This document shows, piece after piece, positions 22,700-33,005 of a stretch of 49,263 bases of DNA. The notes beneath the pieces were generated by a model. That model saw nothing but the letters and a program-made list of their open reading frames with translations, did not search any database and was not told the DNA's origin. The DNA is from Ehrlichia minasensis (GTDB lineage Bacteria; Pseudomonadota; Alphaproteobacteria; Rickettsiales; Anaplasmataceae). The stretch covers positions 1 through 49,263 of the forward strand of contig CDGH01000025.1 of assembly GCA_000825765.1 (NCBI GenBank), read 5' to 3'. Position numbers and translations under genes: made by a program. The stretch's first letter is position 1; each line of letters begins with the position of its first letter.

Positions 22700-23647
22700 A
22701 TGACTAAGTATGTGTTATCAGTAGATGGTGGAGGAGTTAGAGGTATAGTTGCTGCAACCATATTGCAAGAGATGGAAAAAAGAATAAATAAACCATTATG
22801 TAAAGTATTTGATTTAGTATCTGGTAGTTCAGTTGGCAGTCTTATAGGTGGTGCACTTTGTATAAAGAATGCTGATGGTACTCCAAGATATAGTGCATGT
22901 GATTTGTTAGAGCTAATGTTGATGTATGCGGGTAAGATTTTTTGTAATTCTACTGTAAGAAATGCTTTATCATTAGTTTTTGGTCCTAAATACTCTGATA
23001 AAAATTTGAATGCAATACTTCAAGAAATATTTGGTGATATTTCAATGAAGGACTTAATGACGGATTTTATTGTTCCAAGTTATGATTTATGTTCTAATCA
23101 AACTGTAATGTTTAGAAGTTGGATAGATAAATATAGTAGTATAAAAGTATGTGATATCACTAGGGCTGCTGTAGCTGCACCTACTTATTTTACTCCAAAA
23201 AAGATGATTATGGATAATCAGAAGCAGTTATTAGTAGATAGTGCAATTGTTTGTAATAATCCTATAATAGCAGCATATGCTGCAGCACAAGTATTATATC
23301 CAAATGAAAAGATATGCTGCTTATCTATTGGGTGTGGTACTGTTGGTCAAAGTTTTGCAGATTTGCAAAATTCTTTATTATATTGGTCACGTAAGATACT
23401 ATGTGTTATTATTGATGCTGGTTTAGAAGCTGTAGATTACCAAATGGCTAGGATTGTAAAAGGAGAGGATTCATATTATAGAATTTCTGGTGATATAACG
23501 TATTCTTCATGTGATTTTGATGATGCTTCTCCTGGGAGTATAAAAAATCTCAAAAGGGATGCACAAAAGATTTTGCAAGAAAATGAAAAGAATATAAATG
23601 ATTTTTGTGATATGCTACTTGGTGATGAGAAAATTAAGAATTTATAG
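22700..23647 (+). CDS. Patatin-like phospholipase
   Basis: This 315-residue lipid acyl hydrolase of the patatin family uses a Ser-Asp dyad. The oxyanion loop is DGGGVRG (residues 9-15) and the nucleophile elbow is GSSVG near residue 43. The aspartate lies in VDSAIVCNNP (usually DGG or DGA). A strong GGGGG ribosome site precedes the ATG. There is no signal peptide. In Rickettsia, related patatins are secreted by a non-Sec route and act on host membranes. A similar role here is possible but unproven. Confidence 0.92.
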   Translation: MTKYVLSVDGGGVRGIVAATILQEMEKRINKPLCKVFDLVSGSSVGSLIGGALCIKNADGTPRYSACDLLELMLMYAGKIFCNSTVRNALSLVFGPKYSDKNLNAILQEIFGDISMKDLMTDFIVPSYDLCSNQTVMFRSWIDKYSSIKVCDITRAAVAAPTYFTPKKMIMDNQKQLLVDSAIVCNNPIIAAYAAAQVLYPNEKICCLSIGCGTVGQSFADLQNSLLYWSRKILCVIIDAGLEAVDYQMARIVKGEDSYYRISGDITYSSCDFDDASPGSIKNLKRDAQKILQENEKNINDFCDMLLGDEKIKNL

Positions 23648-24085
23648 TTTTATGTAAATTTTAAAAAAGTGTGTTATATGCTTTTAAGCTATAGTAATGT
23701 TATTGTAGTTAAAGCATATGTTGGTAGGATTTTGTGGAATGAGCTGTATCATTTAGTTACTGTATCAGTAAGTATGAAATGTAGTAGAAATTGGTGTGAA
23801 TGTGAGTATTTTATATTTGGTAGGGCTTATTTAACTATATTTTTTGTTCTGGTAACATAATTTTTGTGCTAGGAATGTACTAACATCTTGAAAATATATC
23901 TCTCTAAGATTGAGAATTTTTATTAGTGTACTATAAGAGAATTAGTGTTTTGACATATTTTATAGATAAGAATATTTATATAATACTTTTAGGTAGTTTT
24001 GTTAAACCAAGTAATGTAGTCTTGTGATGCATGTAATATAAACATTAATTGCTATATTTGTTTGAATTAATGTTGAAGGTAGAAT
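23648..24085. other. Spacer, nothing recognised
   Basis: This 438-base spacer lies between the patatin gene and pdxH. A 63-codon frame at 23669-23860 has no ribosome site and no recognisable content. Confidence 0.4.
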
Positions 24086-24679
24086 ATGATTAAGAAGGAT
24101 CCGATTGAATTATTTGATTTATGGTATAATGAGATATTGGCCTTTCCTTTAAAAGGTAAAGATCCTACAGCAATGGTGCTTGCTACTTGTAGTAAGGATT
24201 TGAAACCTTCAGCAAGGGTTGTTCTATTGAAAAAGCACAGTGATCAAGGTTTTGTATTTTTTACAAATATAAATAGTCGTAAAGGCAGGGAAATAACAGA
24301 AAATCCTTTTGCTGCTTTAGTTTTTGATTGGAGCTATATTGCTAAGCAAGTTAGGATTGAAGGTGAAGTAAAAATACTGTCTTATCAGGATACGGATGAA
24401 TATTATGCGTCTAGGCCTATTGGTAGTCAAATAGGTGCGTGGTGTTCTAAACAGTCAAGTGTATTAGAAGATAGGGCAGATTTTCTTAAATCAATAGAAA
24501 AGATGACAGCGGAGTTTCATGGGAAGTCGATACCTAGGCCAAATTATTGGGTTGGGATGGTGGTTGTGCCAATATTGATGGAATTCTGGCAGGAGGGTTT
24601 AAATAGAATACACACTAGATATCAATATACTAGAAGTAGTAATATGGATGTATGGAATGTTGTGGAATTATATCCATAA
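24086..24679 (+). CDS. pdxH: Pyridoxine/pyridoxamine 5'-phosphate oxidase
   Basis: PdxH uses FMN and oxygen to make pyridoxal 5'-phosphate. The 197-residue protein has the FMN-binding segment ARVVLLKK, then [13 protein letters not shown], the [10 protein letters not shown] motif near residue 111, and the C-terminal [11 protein letters not shown] region. All expected blocks are present. PLP made here would serve BioF in this window, among others. Confidence 0.97.
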   Translation: MIKKDPIELFDLWYNEILAFPLKGKDPTAMVLATCSKDLKPSARVVLLKKHSDQGFVFFTNINSRKGREITENPFAALVFDWSYIAKQVRIEGEVKILSYQDTDEYYASRPIGSQIGAWCSKQSSVLEDRADFLKSIEKMTAEFHGKSIPRPNYWVGMVVVPILMEFWQEGLNRIHTRYQYTRSSNMDVWNVVELYP

Positions 24680-25884
24680 TAAATATGATGATTGGTTGAT
24701 GAGATTATAATTTCTCTGTAGAGTAAAAAACACAGTTGTTTTTGTAGCTTATGTAGTGTTTCAAAAGGGAATTTTATAGTAATGTGCCCTAAAAATCAGT
24801 GTGCTTTCTATTTTTGTAATGTTCATAAGATGTTGTAGCATGTAGAGGTAGAGTGTTAGTGGTGCTATATGAGATTAGTATTCTTGGTAATATTAGTATA
24901 CGTGTGTTAAATGTGTAAAATTGGTGATTAAAAAATATTTGTAGGTTTTTTTAAATATTGAAATGATAGTTGTTTTTCTGAAACTTGCATAGTTATTTAG
25001 TAAGGAAATATTAAGTTAGTGTACCATAAAAATTAGTATGCTTTCATTTATGTTCTATAGCATCATGTGTAGGTAGAGTGTTAGTAGTGTCATTGAAGTG
25101 CTAGGAATATAATATCCAAGTGTTGAATATATAAAATTGATGATTAGAAATATTTGTAGGTTTTTTCAAATATTGAATATGATAGTTGTTTTTCTGAAAC
25201 TTGCATAGTTATTTAGTAAGGAAATGTTAAGTTAGTGTACCATAAAAATTAGTATGCTTTCATTTATGTGCTATAGCATCATGTGTAGGTAGAGTGTTAG
25301 TAGTGTCATTGAAGTGCTAGGAATATAATATCCACGTGTTGAATATATAAAACTGATGATTAGAAATATTTGTAAGTTTCTTGTCAAATAATTAGAATAT
25401 AAATGGTTATTTTTCTACAGCTTGTGTGGTATTTCAGAAGGAAATTTTAAAGTAGTGTACCTAGAAATTGGTATGTTTTCTATTTTTGTAGTGTTATATA
25501 TATGTTAGAAATGTTGGTGAATTATTCTGGAAATAGTTATATTGTTTAATTCTCTAATGTGCTTAAGTGTAGTTTAACTTAAGTTTAAAAGATTAACAAT
25601 GTAAGTACTAGTATATTGAATATGTCTTAGTAATTTTAGTATGGATAATACGCTTAAATTTATTTTAAAAGAATAAAATTTACATATACTAATTAAGTGC
25701 TTTTAAATCTTTGTATGATACCCTGTTAACTATTAGTGTTGCCTTTGGTTTATTTTAAAGCACTTAAATTTCACATTGTGTATATTAGTATACTTAGATA
25801 CTTGATTATAATAGGGTTATAGAGATTGATCAAGTAAGTATAATACTATCTTTTTCATTTTTGACTATATATATGAATAGTAGG
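24680..25884. other. Long spacer containing a roughly 216-bp tandem repeat
   Basis: This 1205-base spacer lies between pdxH (plus) and bolA (minus). The left two thirds is the tandem repeat listed separately. The right third (25500-25884) is AT-rich. It contains an imperfect inverted repeat (25693-25708 with 25752-25767, 15 of 16 paired) around a 43-base loop. No gene is supported. Confidence 0.5.
24700..25500. repeat. Tandem repeat, period about 216-237 bp, four copies
   Basis: The landmark GTGTACCATAAAAATTAGTATGC and its variants begin near 24782, 25019, 25235 and 25455. The two central copies are nearly identical over 216 bases and share TTTCTGAAACTTGCATAG and GTAGGTAGAGTGTTAGTAG. The outer copies have diverged. 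Stops occur in every frame, so it is non-coding. Confidence 0.88.
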
Positions 25885-26178
25885 TTATTTTGTTATAGAA
25901 GAAAATAGTTTCTGATACTCTGCTTTTGTATAAAGTGAAAATGAAATTGAATGTGTTAGCTTTATTTCTTCTTCTAAGATCTTGTGTAGTCTTTTGTGTC
26001 GATTGATTTTACTTGTTTTTAAAAAATCATCAGATACTACTTGTATTTTTAAATGTGAAATATTGGAAATAGAATGAAAGTTATGTCCATGATGTTTTGA
26101 TGATTCGTCTATTATTTCAATCTTAAATACATTTAGTGCAGATATAATTTTATTTTCTATTTTTTGAATGATATCCAT
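25885..26178 (-). CDS. bolA: BolA family protein
   Basis: This 97-residue protein carries HHGHNF followed by HLKIQVVSDDF, then KINRHKRLHKILEEEI with the invariant histidine of the BolA fold. BolA proteins pair with monothiol glutaredoxins to handle iron-sulfur clusters and in some bacteria influence transcription. Length and motifs fit the family well. It is transcribed alone. Confidence 0.9.
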   Translation of the reverse strand: MDIIQKIENKIISALNVFKIEIIDESSKHHGHNFHSISNISHLKIQVVSDDFLKTSKINRHKRLHKILEEEIKLTHSISFSLYTKAEYQKLFSSITK

Positions 26179-26447
26179 TGGTTCCTACAATACTGACTTT
26201 AATACATTATAACATTTTTTCTAGGTTGTGTTTTGTTGTAAGAATAAAAACTCAGTAAGTAAGTACTTAATATTAACAAAAACTTTAAAATGTGGGATGG
26301 CGTGTGTATTAATAGATTAATTTATTAATAAAATTATAAACATCATTACTAAATAATTCTTAATTTAGTATACAAGTTGAAGTTTTTTATCTAATATGTT
26401 TATGAATTGATATATTGTGAATTTTTTATTATTTGAGGAATAATGTT

Positions 26448-27263
26448 ATGAAATTTTATAAATTTATTTATTTTTGCTTTTTGCTATTACCTTTCAATTT
26501 GATAGCATGTCAGCCTGTTGAAACTCCTGATCAGTGTACTCAGAATCCCTCTGGGATAAATCCTTTTTTTAAGGCTGGTAAATACGACAAATGTAATGAC
26601 TTGCCTGTTGCGCCTATGCTTAATAAATTTGATAAAGCTGTATTGGATATTTGTGGTGATTGGGGTAGTACTCCAAAGAGAGAAGATTTTAGGAATCTAT
26701 TGGATAAAAAAGAATATAAGAATTATATTGATGAAATATATGAAGGCTTAGATCATCAAGTGTTTACTCCAAATGCAGATCTTGATACATTTAAAAAAGA
26801 ATTAACAGAGTTATGGTTCAATAATCATGGGTTTACTCATATAATGTGTGGACAACCTAGACGTGGTAGATTAGGTGGGATGCATTTTTTTGGACGTTAC
26901 TTGCAAGCTCAGAAAAATCAGTGGGTTGGTAGGTATTATGATGACGATCTTATGGATGAAGTTAGTGATAAAGTATTTTTAATTGGAGTTGCGTTTAAAA
27001 ATTCTAGAGGTCAATTAACAGTTGATCCTAAAAAAAGCTATGATCTCTTACACGCTAATGAAATCATATTACATGCTACTAAGGCTTACAAGGGACTATC
27101 TAAAAATTCGCAATTAGTAGAAAGAGCAAATGGAAGATGTATTTATGATAATGAAGATGTAAATTATGTGTTTGTAGCACGTAAAAACTCTATTGTTACA
27201 TTTTTTGCGGCTTTCAACCCAACTTGTACAAGAGGTCAAACAGAATGTGCTTGTATCAGATAA
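26448..27263 (+). CDS. EndoU-like ribonuclease, putative lipoprotein (copy 1)
   Basis: This 271-residue protein starts at the ATG at 26448, with GAGG 10 bases upstream (a TTG at 26433 is less likely). Residues 1-21 are a signal peptide ending in the lipobox LIAC, so it should be a lipoprotein. The core has FTHIMCGQ (H131) and GGMHFFGRYLQAQ (H146), followed by a pattern ending near YVFVA. This matches the two-histidine layout of EndoU nucleases (FEHVFVGE...GFHNWIQFY). Helical TPNADLDTFKKELTELWF precedes it, as in XendoU. The catalytic lysine cannot be assigned with certainty. Several cysteines are shared with copy 2, consistent with disulfides outside the cytoplasm. The assignment rests on motif recognition. 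Confidence 0.7.
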   Translation: MKFYKFIYFCFLLLPFNLIACQPVETPDQCTQNPSGINPFFKAGKYDKCNDLPVAPMLNKFDKAVLDICGDWGSTPKREDFRNLLDKKEYKNYIDEIYEGLDHQVFTPNADLDTFKKELTELWFNNHGFTHIMCGQPRRGRLGGMHFFGRYLQAQKNQWVGRYYDDDLMDEVSDKVFLIGVAFKNSRGQLTVDPKKSYDLLHANEIILHATKAYKGLSKNSQLVERANGRCIYDNEDVNYVFVARKNSIVTFFAAFNPTCTRGQTECACIR

Positions 27264-27829
27264 TGTAGAATAATTGTTTTATTACTGCTGCATGTTATAT
27301 ATACATTATGAATTGTATGTAATTATGTAGCAGTAAATTTTAGCTTGATTTTAAAGTGCAAAGTTTTAGAGTACTGAAATTTGAATACTGATTATATTAC
27401 TATGCTAAAACAACCTATTGTAATTTTCTGTAAGGAGAGACAGTAGAGTTTTAGTGTGACATTAAGAAAGTTATTTCTTAAGGATTTTTTATTCTTTGAA
27501 TTTTAAGGATTCTAAATATAGTATTAATTAGTTAATTTTATAATGAGTGATAGTTTACTTTTTTATATTATATATGAGTTTTTTATTCTTAATATAAAGT
27601 TTTAGTATAATGCTTTTATTAAAATTGTGCTTTTGCGTGTTATTTCAATGTTGCATATATTATTAGTATGTAAATCTAATATTATGGCATCTTTGACAAA
27701 ATATGCTGTGATTTATGATATTAAAGTAAATAGATTGTCTCTAATAAAATGATTAGCAGTTATACTGATTTGTATAGTTGAAATACAACAAACGCTTGTA
27801 GTTTTGTAGATAAATGTGAAGGTAATGTT
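27264..27829. other. Spacer between the two EndoU-like genes
   Basis: This 566-base AT-rich spacer starts with a hairpin (see the terminator entry) and holds no gene. Its length suggests that the second copy has its own promoter. Confidence 0.45.
27282..27340 (+). terminator. Possible terminator after EndoU-like copy 1
   Basis: TTACTGCTGCAT (27282-27293) pairs with ATGTAGCAGTAA (27325-27336) over 12 bp with one G-T pair. The sequence between them can extend the stem imperfectly. The following T-run (ATTTTA) is weak, so termination may be partial. Confidence 0.5.
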
Positions 27830-28687
27830 ATGAATTTTTGTAAATATGTATGTTTATTGGTAATTTTTTTACCATTTAGTTTAATGGCTTGTTCGGATGT
27901 TTACCCACCTCTTGAGGTTTTAAAAAATCAGGATGATGTAAAAAATTCTTATAAATGTTTAAGAAATCAATCTATCATGAATCCTTTTTTTAATATGGAT
28001 AAAGACGGTGATAATGATTGTGATTTGCCTGTTGTTCCTGAGCTGAATAAGTTTGATAGAGCTGTTTTAAATGTTTGTGGCAATTGGATTAATACTCCTA
28101 GAGCAGATCTTTTTAAAGTGATGTTAGATAATGCTGAGTATAAGGAATATGTTGAGAAACTTTATGAAGATTTAAATCATGAGGTATTTACTCCTAATGC
28201 AGATCTTGCTCAGTTTAAAGATGAGCTAACAAAATTATGGTTTGATCAACAAGCTTTTGCTCATATTATGTGTGGACAGCCTGATATTCTTAAATTAGGT
28301 GGTATGCATTTTTTTGGACGTTATATTCAAGCTCAAGAGAATCATTGGGCTGGTAGACACTATGATAGTGCTGTAGTTGATGAAGTAAGTGATAAAGTTT
28401 ATACAATTGGAGTAATATTTAGAAATCCTAACAATTACTTAGTTATTGATCCTAGAAAAGGTTGTGATTTTTTACATGCTGATGAGATTATATTAAATGC
28501 TACAAAGGCTTATAAAGCGTTTTCTAAACACAGAGAATTAGGTGGTGATGTTTTAAAAAAATGTCTTTATAAAAATGATGGTGTAGATTATACGTTTGTA
28601 GCTAAGGATAATGCTATTTTGACTTTCTATTCTACTTTAACACCGCAGTGTGATCCTGGAGAAACAGAATGTGAGTGTGAAAAATAA
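27830..28687 (+). CDS. EndoU-like ribonuclease, putative lipoprotein (copy 2)
   Basis: This 285-residue paralogue of the preceding gene has the signal peptide and lipobox LMAC (Cys21). The EndoU-type histidines are H145 (FAHIMCGQ) and H160 (GGMHFFGRYIQAQ). It shares long blocks with copy 1, for example DEVSDKV, IGV, LHA(N/D)EIIL and ATKAYK. It also has a Cys-rich C-terminal tail of the same pattern (CxxGxTECxC). Compared with copy 1 it has an insertion of about 14 residues near the N-terminus. The ribosome site GAAGG lies 8-12 bases upstream of the ATG. EndoU enzymes cut RNA at uridines; activity here is untested. Confidence 0.7.
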   Translation: MNFCKYVCLLVIFLPFSLMACSDVYPPLEVLKNQDDVKNSYKCLRNQSIMNPFFNMDKDGDNDCDLPVVPELNKFDRAVLNVCGNWINTPRADLFKVMLDNAEYKEYVEKLYEDLNHEVFTPNADLAQFKDELTKLWFDQQAFAHIMCGQPDILKLGGMHFFGRYIQAQENHWAGRHYDSAVVDEVSDKVYTIGVIFRNPNNYLVIDPRKGCDFLHADEIILNATKAYKAFSKHRELGGDVLKKCLYKNDGVDYTFVAKDNAILTFYSTLTPQCDPGETECECEK

Positions 28688-28695
28688 AAAATTTT

Positions 28696-28744
28696 GCTAC
28701 TGTTTATCAAAATCTTTAGGTTATGATAAATAGTAGCTTTTTTA
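28696..28744 (+). terminator. Rho-independent terminator
   Basis: GCTACTGTTTATCA (28696-28709) pairs with TGATAAATAGTAGC (28724-28737) over 14 bp with one G-T pair and a 14-base loop, followed directly by a run of seven T. It starts 9 bases after the stop of EndoU-like copy 2 and is the clearest terminator in the window. Confidence 0.88.
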
Positions 28745-29260
28745 TTTCTACTATGGCTTAAGTGATATTTGCTTAAATATTAAAGTTTCTTAGGTTTGGT
28801 AAATACTTGTGGAAATGGTATGTGATTTATTAGATTAACTTGTGAATGTTATCAGCTAAATAACTAGTTTGTTGAAGTTAAATACCAGACGGTTCTTTTT
28901 TATCAGTGAAAATTGTTTCTAAATTTTATATTGCGTAATTATAGTTAACAAATATAACATTATTGTTGTTTTTAAATGTTCAGTAATTTATTGATTGTAT
29001 CAAGTTACATATAAGTACTTGAGTATGGGGGTTAGTGTGTTAGTAATATTTAATTAATAATCATTTGAAATCATCAGCAAGCAATTTATCACATTTTTGT
29101 TGCAATCATTTTTATTACTAAAATTGCTTTTTGGTTTGTTGTTGTGAATTATTATTGTATATCTATCTATTATAAGTATAGCATGGTATGCAATATAAAT
29201 TATAGCTTTCACTGAATTGTGTATCATTCTGTGTAGTAAATTGCTTGTTAATTGGTAATT
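28745..29260. other. Spacer before dnaE
   Basis: This 516-base AT-rich spacer has no gene that I can support. The dnaE start has no obvious Shine-Dalgarno sequence. Confidence 0.4.
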
Positions 29261-32200
29261 ATGAGTCAAATATTTGTTCATCTTAGATCTCATAGTGATT
29301 ACTCATTGCTTCATGGGATGGTAAAAATAGAGTCTTTAGTGAACTTATGTGTGCAACATAATATGCCTGCATTAGCATTGACAGATTCAGGTAATTTGTT
29401 TGGGTCTTTGGAATTTTCTGATTGTGCTTCTAATTCAGGTATACAGCCTATTATAGGTTGTAATATAATGGTAAGTTATAATGGTGATAATATTGGAGAA
29501 CTAATATTATTGGTTAAAAATCAAGTTGGGTACAACAATGTTGTTAATCTTATTAGTAATTCATTTAGAAATGATCAGTCCAGTAAAATTAATAGAATCG
29601 ATTTAAACACACTTATTGACCTGAAAGATGGAATTATCATTCTCACAGGAGGACACGATGGGTTTTTAGCTCAACTTTTATTGGGAAATGTAATTGACTA
29701 TGGCATTATAGATAAATTATTGCTTGCTTTTAAAGATAATCTTTATGTTGAACTTCAGCGTCATAATATTGAAGAAGAAAAGCTAATAGAAAAAACACTT
29801 ATTAAATTTGCTTATGAAAAGGATGTCCCATTAGTTGCAACAAATGATGTACTGTTTGCAAGGAGAGAAGATTTTTTAGCTCATGATGTGTTATCTTGCA
29901 TATCAGGTGGTAATTATATTGCTCAAGAAGATAGAAAAATGTTTACAAAAGAGCATTATTTTAAGTCTTCTGATGAGATGCATGAGTTATTTGTGGATAT
30001 CCCTGAGGCAATTTCTAATACTGTATTGATAGCCCAACGTTGTTCTTTTATGCCAGAAATTAGGAAACCAATGTTGCCTCATTTTCCTTGTTCAAGCGGT
30101 AGAAATGAAAGTCAAGAATTAATAAGCCAAGCAATTGATGGTTTAAATAGTCGTTTGAAAGATAGCAATTTGTCTGAGGAACAAACATCTAAGTATTATG
30201 AAAGATTGCATTATGAATTAGATATTATTATTTCAATGGATTATGCAGGATACTTCTTAATAGTATCGGATTTTATATGCTGGAGTAAAAGGAATGATAT
30301 AATGGTAGGTCCTGGTAGGGGTTCTGGAGCTGGTTCTCTTGTTGCTTGGTCTTTGCAAATTACTGATCTTGATCCTATAGAATTTGGTTTAATTTTTGAA
30401 AGATTTTTAAATCCTGATCGTATTTCAATGCCAGACTTTGATATTGATTTTTGTCAGGAAGGTAGAGATCACGTTATAGAGTATGTAAGAAAAAAGTATG
30501 GTTATGTTGCTCATATTATAACTTTTGGTAAATTGCAGGCTAAGGCTGTGCTCCGTGATGTTGGTAGAGTTATGCAAATGCCTTATTTTCAAGTAGATAG
30601 AATCTGCAAGATGATTCCTCATAACCCAGTTAGGCCTGTTACTTTATCTGAAGCGATAGAGATGGATAAGAATTTACAAAAGGAACGTGATGGTGATGAG
30701 ACAGTTGCTAAATTATTAGAAATATCGTTAAAGCTTGAAGGACTTTATCGTCATGTTTCGATACATGCTGCAGGTATTGTAATTTGTGATAGAAAGTTAG
30801 AGGAGTTGCTACCTTTATATTATGATAATGTGTCTTTTCTTCCTATTACTCAGTATAATATGAAATATACTGAAAAGGCTGGATTAGTTAAATTTGATTT
30901 TTTAGGATTACGTACATTAACTGTTATAAATCAAATTTGTCATTTGGTAAATAGAGGAGGCCAAAATGTTGATATATCACGTATTCCTTTAAATGATAAA
31001 AAAACATATGAAATGTTATCTGCAGGTAATTCTGTTGGTGTATTTCAGCTTGAAAGTTCTGGTATGAGAGAAGTAATTAGTAAGCTGAAACCAGATAATA
31101 TAAATGATATTATTGCGTTAATTTCTCTCTATAGGCCAGGTCCTATGGATAACATATCTATATATATAGCGCGTAAACATGGGTTTGAAAAGCCAGATTA
31201 TATACATCCAATTCTTGAAGATGTTCTTAAAGAGACTTTTGGTGTTATCATTTACCAAGAACAGGTCATGGAAATTGCTAAGATCATGGCTGGATATAGT
31301 TTAGGTGAAGCGGATTTGTTAAGACGTGCGATGGGTAAGAAAATCAAAGAGGAAATGGATAATCAACGTAGAGCATTTATAAATGGTGCTATTAGTAATG
31401 GAATAGAAGAAGAAAAGGCAAGCTATATTTTTGATCTGGTGGCAAAGTTTGCAGGTTATGGATTTAATAAATCTCATGCTGCAGCTTATGCGTTAATTAG
31501 TTATCAGACTGCTTATTTAAAAGCTAATTATACATTAGAGTTTTTTACTGCTTCTATGAATTTAGATATAACAGATAAAGATAAGTTAGAGATGTTATGT
31601 CATCAAGCAAAGTTGCATGGTATAAAGATATTGCCACCGGATATTAATACTTCCAAAGTATTCTTTACTATTGAAGGGTCGTCATCTATTAGATATGCTC
31701 TTGGAGCTCTTAAAAATGTGGGACAACATTCAGCAAAAGAAATAGTAGATGATGTTGCCTATAAAGATATATGGGATTTTATTGATAGGGTAAGTACTAA
31801 ATGTGTACATAAGAGAATACTAGAAAGTATTATTAAAGCTGGAGTGCTGGATAGTATTCATAGCAATAGAAAACAGCTTTTTGAGTCAGTTTTTCTGTTC
31901 TTAGACATTATTGAATATAATAAATACAATGCTAATTTTAATCAGTTCAGTTTATTTACTGATAGAACTCATTATAAATTGTCAGAGACTGATGATTGGG
32001 TTAGAGAAGAGAAATTAGATAATGAATTTTCTTCTATAGGGTTTTATCTTAATCATCATCCTATGGAAAATTATAAATGTCTTTTGGAAAAGTTGAATAT
32101 AGGATTTATTAGCTATGATGATAGGTCTGCTTATAATAATAAAATTGTGGGGATAATTTCTAATGTTAAAGTACGTTCTGCAACTAGGGATAAATTTGCA

Positions 32201-32623
32201 GTTGTGACTCTTTCTGATCCTTATAATATTCATGAAATAGCTTTTTATAACGGGAGTGTAATAGAAGACAATAAAGATTTATTTACCAGTGGTGCGCCTG
32301 TTATTATTGAAATGGATAATGATTTTTATAGCACTGCAGCAAGATTGCTTGGTAAGAATATATATAGCTTTGAAAGTAAAATATCTTCTATTATCAAGAG
32401 TATGGTTATATATGTCAGTGTTGAAGACAGTGTTATAATAAAAGAGTTATCAAGTTTATTAAAGGATAATGGTTCTACTATTGTATTGATTGATGTGCTG
32501 CTGCCTGATGATCATGTGACAATTCAATTACCGAATAGCTTTTTAATTACTCCTTTAATTTTTATGCAAATTTTCAAATTAAGTTGGGTAAGGGATATTG
32601 AAGTTAATAGCATTCCAGTTTAG
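29261..32623 (+). CDS. dnaE: DNA polymerase III alpha subunit
   Basis: This is the replicative polymerase. With the ATG at 29261 it has 1120 residues (E. coli 1160). The N-terminal PHP domain begins HLRSHSDYSLLHG. The polymerase core has GPGRGSGAGSLVAW, the catalytic aspartates D392 and D394 in PDFDIDF, and D546 in VKFDFLGLRT. The fingers segment carries SLYRPGPMD, IYQEQVM and GYGFNKSHAAAYA. The C-terminal OB-fold and tail are present but shorter. A TTG nine bases upstream is an alternative start. Confidence 0.98.
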   Translation: MSQIFVHLRSHSDYSLLHGMVKIESLVNLCVQHNMPALALTDSGNLFGSLEFSDCASNSGIQPIIGCNIMVSYNGDNIGELILLVKNQVGYNNVVNLISNSFRNDQSSKINRIDLNTLIDLKDGIIILTGGHDGFLAQLLLGNVIDYGIIDKLLLAFKDNLYVELQRHNIEEEKLIEKTLIKFAYEKDVPLVATNDVLFARREDFLAHDVLSCISGGNYIAQEDRKMFTKEHYFKSSDEMHELFVDIPEAISNTVLIAQRCSFMPEIRKPMLPHFPCSSGRNESQELISQAIDGLNSRLKDSNLSEEQTSKYYERLHYELDIIISMDYAGYFLIVSDFICWSKRNDIMVGPGRGSGAGSLVAWSLQITDLDPIEFGLIFERFLNPDRISMPDFDIDFCQEGRDHVIEYVRKKYGYVAHIITFGKLQAKAVLRDVGRVMQMPYFQVDRICKMIPHNPVRPVTLSEAIEMDKNLQKERDGDETVAKLLEISLKLEGLYRHVSIHAAGIVICDRKLEELLPLYYDNVSFLPITQYNMKYTEKAGLVKFDFLGLRTLTVINQICHLVNRGGQNVDISRIPLNDKKTYEMLSAGNSVGVFQLESSGMREVISKLKPDNINDIIALISLYRPGPMDNISIYIARKHGFEKPDYIHPILEDVLKETFGVIIYQEQVMEIAKIMAGYSLGEADLLRRAMGKKIKEEMDNQRRAFINGAISNGIEEEKASYIFDLVAKFAGYGFNKSHAAAYALISYQTAYLKANYTLEFFTASMNLDITDKDKLEMLCHQAKLHGIKILPPDINTSKVFFTIEGSSSIRYALGALKNVGQHSAKEIVDDVAYKDIWDFIDRVSTKCVHKRILESIIKAGVLDSIHSNRKQLFESVFLFLDIIEYNKYNANFNQFSLFTDRTHYKLSETDDWVREEKLDNEFSSIGFYLNHHPMENYKCLLEKLNIGFISYDDRSAYNNKIVGIISNVKVRSATRDKFAVVTLSDPYNIHEIAFYNGSVIEDNKDLFTSGAPVIIEMDNDFYSTAARLLGKNIYSFESKISSIIKSMVIYVSVEDSVIIKELSSLLKDNGSTIVLIDVLLPDDHVTIQLPNSFLITPLIFMQIFKLSWVRDIEVNSIPV

Positions 32624-33005
32624 TTTTGTTCCAATTTGTTGATCTAGAATAAAGACAATTTAGTATTTGATTATATAAAAATCTTCAGTAGTTTTTAAAT
32701 AAGTATATTTGAATTTATTGGTGATTTTGTTAAAGAATTTTTATTGGGATATAGTTGACTAATTATATTGAATGCTGATAATTATGTAATTATAAATGTT
32801 GGTACTTTCTCATATTAATGATTAAATAAGTGTGTAGGGTTACGTTCAATTGACTAATTTGTTTAGTGTTGTTGACATTTTAGTAGTATCTAGTGGTGTT
32901 GATGATATCTCTAGTACTCTTGTGTATTCTGATATTATTGGAATATTAAATTAATGAATGTGATGATTGTTATATTCTACTAAGTTATATCTCGATAATA
33001 GGTCG
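32624..33005. other. Spacer between dnaE and the AroA-like gene
   Basis: This 382-base AT-rich spacer has no gene seen. A TTGACA occurs at 32872-32877, but no acceptable -10 lies 16-18 bases after it. Confidence 0.4.

Noticed and set aside
23669-23860. 63-codon frame after the patatin gene
   Set aside because: No ribosome site and no family resemblance; likely chance.
32872-32900. TTGACA upstream of the AroA-like gene as a promoter
   Set aside because: No acceptable -10 hexamer lies at 16-18 bases.
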